From QVMG01 sp032073245 (GTDB lineage Bacteria > Bacteroidota > Bacteroidia > Bacteroidales > Tannerellaceae): a DNA stretch of 64,000 bases. Position numbers and translations under genes: made by a program. Shown here piece after piece: positions 28,165 through 37,672 of the stretch (positions are counted from its first letter, which is position 1; every line of letters begins with the position of its first letter). The stretch is taken from contig DAMANX010000009.1 in NCBI GenBank assembly GCA_032073245.1, forward strand, positions 62,001-126,000. The letters run 5' to 3'. The notes under the pieces were generated by a model. That model did not search any database. It was not told where the DNA came from and saw nothing but the letters and a program-made list of their open reading frames with translations.

Positions 28165-28202
28165 GGATTCCTGTTAATTTACACCTTTCAGTCTAACCTT
28201 AT

Positions 28203-29732
28203 TTAACGTGGATTCTGATCGGCTACTGTTAATGACAAATTACTGTCGAATTCTTTTTGAGGGAGTAATGTCATATAACGATTGTCATCTGGTGCAAGTG
28301 TCCTTTTAACTGTCTGATTTGATCCTTCATAATCACGATTGAAACCAAGGCTCAGACGTCTAAGATCAAAAGCTCGTCCAAAACCTTCACTCCAAAGTTC
28401 TATGCGACGTTGGAATAGGATTTCGTCCATTAGTGTAGTTAATTCTCCGTGTGTATCGGTATTATATATAGAAGAATTAGTATATGTCGCCAATCTTTTT
28501 TCATATTCACTGTCACGGTTACTTCCTAATTCCATAAGAAGATTACGTGCTGCTTCATATTTTCCTGTGCGGCAAGCAGCTTCAGCAGCAATAAGTATCA
28601 TCTCTTCTGCCCGCAGATATAGAATATCTCCAATGAATGTACTTATACTTGAATAACGGAATTTCATCTGATTATAAGCAAAAAACTGAAAATTTTCCGG
28701 ATCTTCCCACCAGGTTCTTTTACGCATATCTGTATCGGGTATTTGTGACCATAACCAAGCGTCTATACATTGTTTGGCACGATTCCCATAGCCACCTTCC
28801 GGGTCCATATGAGAAAGATAGGCTCCAAAAGGGCTGGTTTGGTCCGCTATCACCTCAAATCCCCAAAAAATATTTGGTAGTTTGCAGTCGTTGAAATTTC
28901 CCATTTCTCCAATAGTTGCTACTCTTTTTAATCCGGGTTTTGCAAGTGCATTGTTTGCATATTCTTCGGCTTTTGTCCAGTCGTCCTGTATCTGTGCTGC
29001 GCGAGCACGTAGAGCATACGTTGCGTATATATCAAGATGCGAAGGATGAGATTGTTTAATATCTGCTTCTTTAAATAATGAAATAGCTTTTGTGAAATCT
29101 GCATTTATCTGTTCAAATACTTGAGCCACTGTGCCACGGGGCGCTCCCTGTGTTTCTCTATCCGTGGGTTGTGTATAAATCGGTACACCTGGGGCATCTT
29201 TGCTTTTGCTATAGTTTCCCTTACAGAACCATTCATAGAGTGACATATATCCAAATGCGCGCAATGTATAAGCTTGCGCTACAACATTCGCTCCCTCTTT
29301 ACCCATCGCTTTTAAAGATTCCTCTTCTGCAATTATAAAATTGGCTTGGGCTATTAGGGTATAATTGAGCTTCCACATGGCGTATTGACGGCCATTCGTC
29401 CCAGTAAAATCACTGTCTACCGAATAGGCATAGTCAAAGAAAAACCATCCTTGTCCCTGCGCTGACATCAGGTGGTCTTCTCCATGTAAATCTTTTACCA
29501 GAGTAAGAGTCATCATTCCCGGATTTTCATGTGACCATCCGTCAGACCATCCATTGTTAAACAGAGCGCGATAGATTCCGTTCACAGCTACTTGAGCTGC
29601 ATCAGGAGTACTGAAAATCATCTCACGGGAAACCATGTTCGTTGGATTTGTTTCCAATGAACTCTCCTGACAGGACCACAAAGACGCAATCAGCGTCATC
29701 AAAACTGCTATATAGATTGTTTTTTTCATCAT
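28203..29732 (-). CDS. SusD/RagB nutrient-binding outer membrane lipoprotein (locus C)
   Basis: 509 residues. The lipoprotein signal ends LIASLWSC (Cys about 21). SusD core segments are seen (AYTLRAFGYMSLYEWF, LRARAAQIQDDWTKAEEYA, ILYLRAEEMILIAAEAACRTGKYEAA). The conserved end is ILFQRRIELWSEGFGRAFDLRRLSLGFNRD ... MTLLPQKEFDSN ... DQNPR, which shows what the truncated locus B SusD has lost. It is a clear homologue of the locus B SusD portion. It lies 18 bp after its susC (29751). Ligand unknown. Confidence 0.94.
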   Translation of the reverse strand: MMKKTIYIAVLMTLIASLWSCQESSLETNPTNMVSREMIFSTPDAAQVAVNGIYRALFNNGWSDGWSHENPGMMTLTLVKDLHGEDHLMSAQGQGWFFFDYAYSVDSDFTGTNGRQYAMWKLNYTLIAQANFIIAEEESLKAMGKEGANVVAQAYTLRAFGYMSLYEWFCKGNYSKSKDAPGVPIYTQPTDRETQGAPRGTVAQVFEQINADFTKAISLFKEADIKQSHPSHLDIYATYALRARAAQIQDDWTKAEEYANNALAKPGLKRVATIGEMGNFNDCKLPNIFWGFEVIADQTSPFGAYLSHMDPEGGYGNRAKQCIDAWLWSQIPDTDMRKRTWWEDPENFQFFAYNQMKFRYSSISTFIGDILYLRAEEMILIAAEAACRTGKYEAARNLLMELGSNRDSEYEKRLATYTNSSIYNTDTHGELTTLMDEILFQRRIELWSEGFGRAFDLRRLSLGFNRDYEGSNQTVKRTLAPDDNRYMTLLPQKEFDSNLSLTVADQNPR

Positions 29733-29750
29733 TAATCAATTAATAATTAG

Positions 29751-32700
29751 TTAAAATTTAACATCTACTCCAAAAGATATCACACGGCTTGGAGTATATG
29801 CATATCCAGTACCACCGGAAAGGCTATATTGTGGATCCATACCTTTTAAGTGTGTGAATAAAGCAAGATTATCCCCCGATGCATATACACGGAGATGTTT
29901 TAATCCGATTACCCGAAGCCATTGAGTAGGCAATGTATATCCTAATGTGACATTTTTAATAGCGAAAAAAGACGCATCAATCAACCTGTTGTCGGTAGCA
30001 GGATAATTCTTTGCATGTTCAAAGCGAGGCACGTCGGTAATATCACCTGGTTTCTTCCAGGCACGTCTCAGGTCGATATGTTTGGTCTGTGCCGGATAAT
30101 AAAAACTCATCATTGAATTATAAATACCATCAATCATCTCTCCGCCAATGGAGTATCTTAGATTGAGAGAGAAATCGAAATTCTTATATTGTAAGTCAGT
30201 CAGAATCGAACCATCAAAATCAGCAAATTTGCTGCCGGCAACGTATCTGGAAGCTTGTGCATATGTCGTGTTTGCCGTCTTATAAGGTTCTACTTCGGTC
30301 CCGTTTTCATCTATGGTAGCCCAGTAAAGTTGATCTCCTGTCTCAGGATCGACTCCTGCGGCACGACACAAATAGTAAGAGTAGATACTTTCACCTACCC
30401 GGATAATGCTGTTACCATCCAGAATATCTTGTCCATCATCAGCCAGTTTAGTTACTTTATTACGGATTACCGATCCCAATAACGTTATATTCCAATTGAA
30501 ATCTTTCGTTTTAATCAAACGTGCGTTCAACGATAACTCTAACCCTCTATTCCACATCTCTCCTGAGTTACGGAAATAACCATCAAATCCGGTTGAGCTA
30601 CTCAAAGGGTAGTAAAGTAGAAGATCAGTTGTTCTGCGATTAAACCATTCAACATTAACCTGGTATTTTTGCAGGAAAGAAAAATCAAGACCGATATTTA
30701 GGTTATGACTTGTTTCCCATGATAGCTCTCTGTTTTCAATCTTATTAACAATGGCACCAGGTTCATTTCCATTGGAATAACCTAAGTCATATAATGCTTG
30801 CCAGGAATAATAATCAGGATCATAAAGACCATCAGAGTTCGTAGTGGTTTGAAGAAGTGCATCATTTCCCTGAACCCCATAACTGACACGTGCTGCCAGG
30901 TTATCAATCCATGTTGCATCACGCATGAAATCTTCCTGTGATAAGCGATAGTTTGCACCTACACTCCAGAAGTTACCCCAACGATTATCTGTTTGGAAGC
31001 GTGAAGAACCATCGCGACGTATACTCGCTGAAAAATAATATTTATCTAAGTAATCATAATTGATACGTCCAAGATAGGATTCTATCCGGTATTTGTGAGA
31101 ATATCCGGCTACATCCGATACGGTAGATGCCGCATCTGGTTCATATAAGCCGCCAAAAGGAAAGCCTGTTTTCTCTCCTGCAATGTGATTTTTGTCATTG
31201 GAGTAGAACTCGTGGGCAGCCATCACATCGAAATGATGATCACCGAATGTTCTGTTATAGCCTAACATTTGATTGAAGGTATAACTCAACACTTCAAAGC
31301 TGGATTTTGTTACACGTCCGTTTGAACTTGAAGCATTACCAAAATAAGGATTGTAATATCTCAAACGTGCACGGTTATTGTAGTCTGCTCCAAATGAAAC
31401 GGAGAATTTTAATCCATTTGTCCAACCTTCCGATAATCCAATAAAATCCATGTGTGTACGGATGGATGCGGAATTATTGGTTGACTGATAAAGGTCATCA
31501 TAAAGAGTTGCTACTGAGTTGAAGTTCCCCTGTTGTCCTGAGGGACGGTAGTCTCCATAGTCGAATTGTTTGTTTCCATCTTTATCCGTAATAAAAGCTC
31601 CGCCGTTAGATCTGTCTCGAAGATATACAGGGAAAATAGGTCCCATTAATTGAGCTGAATACCATACATTACTGGTAGAACTACCAACCGCATCTAATGA
31701 ATTTGATTTTGTATGTGCAAGGTTTGTACCTATACCGGCATTAAACCATTCGGTTGGTTGCGTTTCAATATTTGCTCTTCCCGTATATCTTTGGAAGTCT
31801 GTTGTTTTTAAAATCCCTTTATCGTTCAGGTAACCCAGAGACAATAAATATTGATTTTTATCACTACCCCCTGAGATATTGACTTGATACTCCTGGCGTA
31901 AAGCATTGTTTTGGGTGATCTCATCCATCCAGTCATCTTCCCATAGCAAATGGGCATCATTACGAATCAAACCGGTATTGATGTCAATCAGTTCGGCGAT
32001 AGGGAAGTTATATGGGTTATATTGTTGGTTCTCTCCAAAAACGGCGGCAGGGCCATTTACCATGGCTTCTAAAGCTGCAGCTCCTGCTTCTGAAGAAGGT
32101 GTTCCACCACTGATTTCTTCGTTATAAAAAGATGAATAGAGAGCTTCAATAAACTCTTTGGATTTCATTGTTTGATAACGAGGTAGTAAACGACTCGAAA
32201 TCCCGAAGTTCACTTTTAATGACACCTCCGGTGCCCCCGATTTTCCCTTTTTAGTAGTGATAAGCACCACTCCGTTAGCACCGCGTGCGCCATATAAAGC
32301 ACCTGCTGAAGCATCTTTCAACACAGTCATTCCTTCAATATCTTCAGTGTTGATGGATGACAATTGACCGTCGTATGGAATGCCGTCAACAACAATCAAC
32401 GGCTTGCTGTCTGCATTGATAGAGTTTATACCGCGAATATTAATGTCAGCATCGGCTCCTGGTTGTCCACTACCAGTAGTTACTTTAACACCGGCAGCTA
32501 ACCCGTCGAGAGCTTTTGTGATATTTGATACCGTACGTTTTTCAAGATCTTCACTCTTTACGGTTGTAGCTGAACCGGTAAAAGAAGTTTTTTTAGTAGT
32601 ACCATAGGCCACTACCATTACTTCATCAAGCATTTCTGAAGAAATCGCAAGGGTAATTCGCATGTTTGTACCTGGAGCAACTTCTTTAGTAGTCATCCCA

Positions 32701-32930
32701 ATGTAGGAAACGACTAAAGTAGTTGCAGATGAAGGAATCTCTGCACTAAAAGCTCCGTTATAATCAGTTACTGTTCCTGCGTTTGTTCCTTTAGCTAATA
32801 CAGATGCACCAATAATTGGTTCCCCGTCGTCTTCGGAAATAACAACTCCCGAGATAGTCCTTGTTTGCGCTATGGATGAGCCTACGCTCATGAGAACACA
32901 TAGCAGTAATAGAATAAACTTTTTCATCAT
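29751..32930 (-). CDS. SusC/RagA TonB-dependent outer membrane receptor (locus C)
   Basis: 1,059 residues. Signal peptide (KKFILLLLCVLMSVGSSIAQ); carboxypeptidase-regulatory-like domain (ISGVVISEDDGEPIIGASV, about 25-95); plug with LIVVDGIPYDG and MTVLKDASAGALYGARGANGVVLITTKKG; beta barrel ending GVDVKF. The 5' end resembles the other two susC genes at protein level but lacks the near-identical leader they share. It forms a two-gene unit with susD 28203-29732, facing locus B tail to tail. A TAATTTTG promoter element lies about 134 nt upstream. Confidence 0.95.
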   Translation of the reverse strand: MMKKFILLLLCVLMSVGSSIAQTRTISGVVISEDDGEPIIGASVLAKGTNAGTVTDYNGAFSAEIPSSATTLVVSYIGMTTKEVAPGTNMRITLAISSEMLDEVMVVAYGTTKKTSFTGSATTVKSEDLEKRTVSNITKALDGLAAGVKVTTGSGQPGADADINIRGINSINADSKPLIVVDGIPYDGQLSSINTEDIEGMTVLKDASAGALYGARGANGVVLITTKKGKSGAPEVSLKVNFGISSRLLPRYQTMKSKEFIEALYSSFYNEEISGGTPSSEAGAAALEAMVNGPAAVFGENQQYNPYNFPIAELIDINTGLIRNDAHLLWEDDWMDEITQNNALRQEYQVNISGGSDKNQYLLSLGYLNDKGILKTTDFQRYTGRANIETQPTEWFNAGIGTNLAHTKSNSLDAVGSSTSNVWYSAQLMGPIFPVYLRDRSNGGAFITDKDGNKQFDYGDYRPSGQQGNFNSVATLYDDLYQSTNNSASIRTHMDFIGLSEGWTNGLKFSVSFGADYNNRARLRYYNPYFGNASSSNGRVTKSSFEVLSYTFNQMLGYNRTFGDHHFDVMAAHEFYSNDKNHIAGEKTGFPFGGLYEPDAASTVSDVAGYSHKYRIESYLGRINYDYLDKYYFSASIRRDGSSRFQTDNRWGNFWSVGANYRLSQEDFMRDATWIDNLAARVSYGVQGNDALLQTTTNSDGLYDPDYYSWQALYDLGYSNGNEPGAIVNKIENRELSWETSHNLNIGLDFSFLQKYQVNVEWFNRRTTDLLLYYPLSSSTGFDGYFRNSGEMWNRGLELSLNARLIKTKDFNWNITLLGSVIRNKVTKLADDGQDILDGNSIIRVGESIYSYYLCRAAGVDPETGDQLYWATIDENGTEVEPYKTANTTYAQASRYVAGSKFADFDGSILTDLQYKNFDFSLNLRYSIGGEMIDGIYNSMMSFYYPAQTKHIDLRRAWKKPGDITDVPRFEHAKNYPATDNRLIDASFFAIKNVTLGYTLPTQWLRVIGLKHLRVYASGDNLALFTHLKGMDPQYSLSGGTGYAYTPSRVISFGVDVKF

Positions 32931-33063
32931 ACTTACAATCTTTTTTAATCTTAATATAGAAAATAGAAATAATAGAAATAAATTTTTTCAGATCAGTTGA
33001 GCTAGTTATAGCTATATTGACATAATACCTTATTTTCTGTAATTTTATGCGTTTAAAAGTTTG

Positions 33064-33071
33064 CAAAATTA
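33064..33071 (-). promoter_or_regulatory. -7 element (TAATTTTG) for susC locus C
   Basis: Exact TAnnTTTG on the minus strand. A TTTC at roughly the -33 position is an imperfect partner. It implies a leader of about 130 nt. Confidence 0.45.
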
Positions 33072-33345
33072 TAAAAAAAATGACACTTTGAAAGATATTT
33101 TCTGTATTAACATTTCACCTTTTAAATGGTGCTTTTCTGTTTTTTTATGCTTTTGGTAGGAGTGGAGTAGTAGTATAAGCATTTGTTAGGGTAAAATTAT
33201 ACAAAATACAGCAAAGTGAAGAAAGCTTTCTTTCATTATGATATTTTCAGCGTTGTGAAAATACTTTGATATTTAAGTTTTCTTTACGGTTGATCCCAGG
33301 CCATAAAATGTATGCTACACCCTGTTTTACAATATTTGCTTTCAC

Positions 33346-33648
33346 CCTTCAGCCGAAGCGATGTTTAATGATAATCATCAGCTTTTGGCTGAAAGTAACT
33401 GCCTTCAGTCTGCCTTCAGGATATTGAACCGGCATCGGTGAAAAAGCTGGCTGCATATTTTAAAAACCCGTTAGCTTATCAGAAGACCCCGTTAGTTTAT
33501 CAGAAAAAGTCGTTAGCTCTCCCTAAATAGCCATTAACTTTTAGATAAAAACAGTTAGCAAAACTTTCAGATTTCCTGAAGGCAACCTGAAAGATGTTGC
33601 TTTCAGTCATATCAATTGCTGGTTAGGTAGTTAGGGTATGGCTGAAGG
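33346..33648. repeat. Nested inverted repeats around a 21-bp array (noncoding)
   Basis: Outer arms CCTTCAGCC (33346-33354) and GGCTGAAGG (33640-33648); inner arms TGCCTTCAGGA (33411-33421) and TCCTGAAGGCA (33574-33584). The symmetric structure encloses the 21-bp TTAG array. No ORF of note is present. It could be a structured RNA or a DNA cruciform element. Confidence 0.55.
33471..33575. repeat. 21-bp-period tandem array anchored on TTAG
   Basis: TTAG/TTAA starts at 33471, 33492, 33513, 33534 and 33555: exactly 21 bp each. Units are about 50-80% alike (for example TTAGTTTATCAGAAAAAGTCG-type). Noncoding. Confidence 0.8.
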
Positions 33649-33726
33649 CTGAATGCAAGAAATTGAAAACTTTATGTAGAGGTCTTAACAGAGTAAACTT
33701 CATCCATATACCTGTAAAAAAAAGAA

Positions 33727-33860
33727 TTAGATATCTTTCAATAAATAATTAAATGTCTTTTGAAAAAGTATTAGACATCTTTGGGAAAAGATCATTATGT
33801 TTTTGAAGGAAGATAGTTGCATTTTTCAGAAAAGACAGTTATGTTTTTTTGAGGGTTTAA
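33727..33860. repeat. 22-bp-period tandem array (TTAGAT ... AAAAAGTA units)
   Basis: Unit starts at 33727, 33749, 33771, 33795, 33817 and 33839 (22, 22, 24, 22, 22 bp). Each has TTA(G)AT, a T-run, then an A-rich end. It resembles the array at 54804. Together with the previous element this accounts for much of the 1.3-kb gene-free gap 32931-34267. Confidence 0.75.
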
Positions 33861-34230
33861 AAGTTTGATCTCTCAATTGAGGAAGATTCGAAGATAATTG
33901 CAACGATGCTTCCCAATATCATATTGTCAATTATATAGCCATAACGACGCCATTTTATGCATGATATTTTTTCGTTTCAGCAATAGAAACACTTTTTAAC
34001 CTATCATGTTTTTTACTAAAATCGTGAAATACTACCATTTTGATAGATCTGTAAAAAACATTTTCTTTTCTCTCATTTTTTAGGTAATAATGGAAAAGTA
34101 AAATAAACGAATTGTCATATTGTTATTGAAATAGTGTTTGGTGTAGGGTGTTTAGGCTTGCGTGCTTTCATTATGACAGAAAATCCTGCTCTTTAACATT
34201 TTTATTCCTTCTTTTTTTTACACTTTTTTG

Positions 34231-34262
34231 TTTGATTAAATAAATAAAAAACACGACTTTTG
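34231..34262 (+). promoter_or_regulatory. Promoter of rarA (TTTG-N20-GACTTTTG)
   Basis: -33 TTTG at 34231-34234 and a one-mismatch -7 box GACTTTTG at 34255-34262, separated by 20 bp. The ATG follows after 5 nt, so the leader is nearly absent. Confidence 0.55.
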
Positions 34263-34267
34263 TAGCC

Positions 34268-35545
34268 ATGATGAGTCAACCTTTAGCAGAGCGAATGCGT
34301 CCGACGACATTGGATGATTACATCGGACAGAAGCATTTAGTAGGAGAGGGGGCAGTGCTGCGGAAAATGATCGATGCAGGGCGTGTTCCTTCATTTATAT
34401 TATGGGGGCCGCCGGGAGTAGGTAAAACTACCTTGGCACAGATTATAGCGAATAAGCTGGATGCCCCGTTTTATACGCTAAGTGCGATAAGTTCCGGTGT
34501 GAAAGATGTACGTGATGTTATTGAAAAAGCAAAAAGTAATCGTTTCTTCAATACCGTTTCACCCATTCTTTTTATTGATGAAATTCATCGGTTCAGTAAG
34601 TCGCAACAAGACTCTTTGCTGGGAGCCGTAGAAAAAGGAGTTGTTACCTTGATTGGAGCAACAACGGAGAATCCGTCTTTTGAAGTGATTCGTCCTCTTT
34701 TGTCTCGTTCTCAGGTTTATGTATTGCAGTCATTAGGTAAAGAAGATCTTTTGACTCTTATCCATAAAGCGATAACAGAAGATGTTCTCTTAAAAGAGAA
34801 AGATATAAAATTGACGGAAACGGATGCAATCCTGCGTTATTCCGGTGGGGATGCGCGAAAGTTGCTCAATATACTGGAACTGGTAATTTCGGCAGAAGAA
34901 GGAGATACGATAGAGATCACCGATGAGAAAGTCGTTGAACGGTTACAGGAGAATCCGGCCGCTTATGATAAAGGAGGAGAGATGCATTATGATATTATCT
35001 CTGCTTTTATCAAATCAATCCGTGGGAGCGATCCCGATGCCGCTATTTATTGGCTGGCGCGCATGGTGGCCGGAGGAGAAGACCCGGAATTTATTGCCCG
35101 TCGCCTGGTTATTCTGGCATCGGAAGATATCGGATTGGCAAATCCGAATGCTTTGTTGCTGGCAAATGCCTGTTTTGATGCCTTACGAAAGATCGGTTGG
35201 CCGGAAGGGCAATTGATTTTGGCTGAGACAACAATCTATCTGGCAACATGCCCGAAAAGTAATTCGGCAGCCACTGCAATATGGGAGGCAATGGCTTATG
35301 TGAATGAAACAGGCAATTTACCTGTACCCCTACATTTGCGCAATGCCCCAACCAAACTGATGAAAGAACTGGATTACGGAAAAGAATATAAGTATGCACA
35401 TAGTTATGAAGGCAACTTTGTAAAACAGGATTTCCTGCCACCCGAAGCGAAAGATCAACGTTTCTGGAAAGGCCAGGCTAATCCGGCAGAACAGAAGCTT
35501 ACTGAACAGATGAGGAAACTGTGGGGAGAACGGTTTAATGATTAA
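34268..35545 (+). CDS. rarA: Replication-associated recombination protein RarA (MgsA)
   Basis: AAA+ ATPase that acts at stalled replication forks with SSB and RecA. 425 residues. The N-terminus MRPTTLDDYIGQKHL is the family signature. Walker A is GPPGVGKTTLA (about residues 47-57), Walker B is LFIDEIHRF (about 98-106), the sensor region is GATTENPSFEV, and the arginine-finger/lid region follows. The C-terminal tetramerisation part includes RGSDPDAAIYWLARMVAGGEDPEFIARRLVILASEDIGLANP. The 3' end runs into a 7-bp repeat array. Two adjacent ATGs occur; the first is taken. Confidence 0.96.
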   Translation: MMSQPLAERMRPTTLDDYIGQKHLVGEGAVLRKMIDAGRVPSFILWGPPGVGKTTLAQIIANKLDAPFYTLSAISSGVKDVRDVIEKAKSNRFFNTVSPILFIDEIHRFSKSQQDSLLGAVEKGVVTLIGATTENPSFEVIRPLLSRSQVYVLQSLGKEDLLTLIHKAITEDVLLKEKDIKLTETDAILRYSGGDARKLLNILELVISAEEGDTIEITDEKVVERLQENPAAYDKGGEMHYDIISAFIKSIRGSDPDAAIYWLARMVAGGEDPEFIARRLVILASEDIGLANPNALLLANACFDALRKIGWPEGQLILAETTIYLATCPKSNSAATAIWEAMAYVNETGNLPVPLHLRNAPTKLMKELDYGKEYKYAHSYEGNFVKQDFLPPEAKDQRFWKGQANPAEQKLTEQMRKLWGERFND

Positions 35546-35610
35546 TGTTTAACGGTTAATGATTAACGATTAATTACAAATTGTCAATTGTCAATTGTCA
35601 ATTGTCAATT
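35535..35610. repeat. 7-bp arrays TTAATGA/TTAACGA then TTGTCAA
   Basis: Six TTAAYGA-type heptamers (35535-35575) overlap the rarA stop codon. They are followed by four to five TTGTCAA heptamers (35579-35610). Both repeat flavours of the window occur side by side here, between rarA and serC. Confidence 0.85.
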
Positions 35611-35642
35611 AAATAAATAGTAACATTTAAAATGACATTCGT

Positions 35643-36713
35643 ATGAAGAAGCACAATTTTAACGCAGGACCATGTATTTTGCCGGAATCAGCAATTGAAT
35701 CTGCTATTGCTGCAATCAAAGATTTTGATGGAACGGGTATTGGCATTTTGGAGATATCGCACCGTACTCCAGGCTGGGAACGGATTATGGCGGAAACAGA
35801 ACAACTATGGAAAGAATTATTGAATATCCCGGAAGGTTATAAAGTGATATTTCTGGGTGGTGGTGCAAGTACTCAATTTTGCTATGTGCCATTCAATTTG
35901 TTAGGTAAAAAAGCAGCTTATCTACAAACAGGCGTTTGGGCCAAAAAAGCAATTAAAGAAGCGAAACTGTTTGGCGATGTAGAAGTGGTTGCTTCTTCAG
36001 AAGATGCAAATTATTCCTATATACCGAAAGAATATACTATCCCAACGGATGCAGATTATTTCCATATTACAACGAATAATACTATTTACGGAACTGAAAT
36101 CCATACGGATATCGATTCTCCGGTGAATCTGATTGCTGATATGTCCTCTGATATCCTCAGCCGTCCGGTAGATATTTCTAAATATGCAATGATCTATGGT
36201 GGAGCGCAAAAGAATGTAGGCCCGGCGGGAGTTACTTTTGTTATTATCCGCGAAGATATTTTGGGTAAACTAGACCGTCAGATCCCGACAATGATCGACT
36301 ATCGTACACATATCAAAGAAAGTTCTATGTTCAATACACCTCCTGTATTCTCCATTTTTGTGATGCACGAAACATTGAAATGGGTGAAGGAATTAGGCGG
36401 TTTGGATGCGATGTATAAGATCAATAAAGAAAAAGCAGAATTGCTTTACAATGAGATCGATCGTAATTCCATGTTCGTAGGTACAGCCAGAAAAGAAGAC
36501 CGTTCTTTAATGAACATCTGTTTTGTTATGGCAGAAGGATATAAAGAAAAAGAAGCCGATTTCATGGCATTTGCAAAAGAAAAAGGAATGGTAGGTATTA
36601 AAGGCCACCGTTCAGTAGGCGGTTTCCGTGCTTCTACTTACAACGCATGTCCTATAGAAAGTGTGAAAGCGTTGGTTGCATGTATGCAGGAATTTGAAAA
36701 AATGAATAAGTAA
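35643..36713 (+). CDS. serC: Phosphoserine aminotransferase
   Basis: PLP enzyme converting 3-phosphohydroxypyruvate and glutamate to phosphoserine in serine synthesis, and acting in B6 synthesis in some bacteria. 356 residues, normal length. Family segments: KKHNFNAGPCILPESAIE (start), GILEISHRTPGW, FLGGGASTQF (phosphate/PLP binding), ADMSSDILSRPVDISKYAMIYGGAQKNVGPAG containing the Schiff-base Lys, and KGHRSVGGFRASTYNACP near the end. It is 11 bp upstream of serA; the two act in consecutive steps. Confidence 0.97.
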   Translation: MKKHNFNAGPCILPESAIESAIAAIKDFDGTGIGILEISHRTPGWERIMAETEQLWKELLNIPEGYKVIFLGGGASTQFCYVPFNLLGKKAAYLQTGVWAKKAIKEAKLFGDVEVVASSEDANYSYIPKEYTIPTDADYFHITTNNTIYGTEIHTDIDSPVNLIADMSSDILSRPVDISKYAMIYGGAQKNVGPAGVTFVIIREDILGKLDRQIPTMIDYRTHIKESSMFNTPPVFSIFVMHETLKWVKELGGLDAMYKINKEKAELLYNEIDRNSMFVGTARKEDRSLMNICFVMAEGYKEKEADFMAFAKEKGMVGIKGHRSVGGFRASTYNACPIESVKALVACMQEFEKMNK

Positions 36714-36724
36714 TCTGAGAAGAA

Positions 36725-37642
36725 ATGAAAGTACTTATTGCAACTGATAAACCATTTGCTAAAGTAGCAGTGGACGGAATACGAAAAGTGATAGAAGGTG
36801 CCGGTTATGAACTGGCATTACTCGAAAAATATACGGAAAAAGCACAATTACTGGATGCAGTTAAAGATGCTAACGCTATTATTATCCGTAGTGATATTAT
36901 TGATGCCGAAGTATTGGATGCAGCTAAAGCATTGAAGATTGTGGTACGTGCCGGTGCAGGTTACGACAATGTCGATCTTGCAGCAGCAACGGCTCATAAT
37001 GTTATTGTGATGAACACTCCGGGACAAAACTCCAATGCAGTGGCCGAATTGGTTTTAGGCATGTTGGTGTATGGTGTGCGTAATTTCTTCAACGGAACAT
37101 CCGGTACTGAACTAAAAGGAAAGAAACTGGGGATCCTGGCTTACGGAAACGTAGGAAGAAACGTAGCCCGTATCGCTAAAGGCTTCGGTATGGATATATA
37201 TGCTTATGATGCTTATACCCCTGTTTCAGCTATTGAAGCAGATGGTGTGAAAGCCGTAGGTTCAACGGAAGAACTCTTCAAAACATGCCAGATCGTTTCC
37301 TTGCATATCCCTGCAACAGCAGAGACAAAAGGTTCAATCAATTTTGAATTGATGAACTCTATGCCGAAAGGAGCGATTGTTGTCAATACAGCCCGTAAAG
37401 AGGTAATGGATGAAGCAGGCTTAACAAAAATGTTCGAAGAACGTCCCGACTTTAAATACCTGTCGGATATCAAACCGGCTATCGATCTTGAATTAAATGA
37501 AAAATTCCCCGATCGCTACTTTGCAACCCCCAAAAAAATGGGTGCCCAAACAGCCGAAGCAAATATCAATGCCGGTATAGCTGCAGCCGAACAAATCGTA
37601 GATTACCTTAAAAACGGAAACGAAAAATTCAAAGTAAATTAA
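36725..37642 (+). CDS. serA: D-3-phosphoglycerate dehydrogenase, lysine-type active site
   Basis: First step of serine synthesis (3-phosphoglycerate to 3-phosphohydroxypyruvate, NAD-linked). 305 residues, the short form without ACT or intervening regulatory domains. NAD fold LGILAYGNVGRNVA (about 135-148); substrate Arg in VVRAGAGYDNVD (Arg75); second Arg in VNTARKEVMDE. Where most D-2-hydroxyacid dehydrogenases have TPH, this reads FATPKKMGAQTAEAN, putting Lys270 in place of the catalytic His. To my knowledge this Lys-type enzyme occurs in Bacteroidetes and in Entamoeba. It pairs with serC just upstream. Confidence 0.95.
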   Translation: MKVLIATDKPFAKVAVDGIRKVIEGAGYELALLEKYTEKAQLLDAVKDANAIIIRSDIIDAEVLDAAKALKIVVRAGAGYDNVDLAAATAHNVIVMNTPGQNSNAVAELVLGMLVYGVRNFFNGTSGTELKGKKLGILAYGNVGRNVARIAKGFGMDIYAYDAYTPVSAIEADGVKAVGSTEELFKTCQIVSLHIPATAETKGSINFELMNSMPKGAIVVNTARKEVMDEAGLTKMFEERPDFKYLSDIKPAIDLELNEKFPDRYFATPKKMGAQTAEANINAGIAAAEQIVDYLKNGNEKFKVN

Positions 37643-37672
37643 TAACGATTGACGTTTAACGATTAACGATTA
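37643..37672. repeat. 7-bp array (AACGATT units), left flank of four-helix gene 1
   Basis: About four heptamers directly after the serA stop, in inverse orientation to the array at 38025-38060. Confidence 0.8.

Noticed and set aside
32791..33066. A 91-codon frame upstream of susC locus C.
   Set aside because: It overlaps the susC start and leader in another frame and has no ribosome site or family resemblance.
33471..33860. The regularly spaced repeats looked at first like a CRISPR array.
   Set aside because: The period is 21-22 bp, the units are degenerate, there are no unique spacers between conserved repeats, and no cas gene is present.
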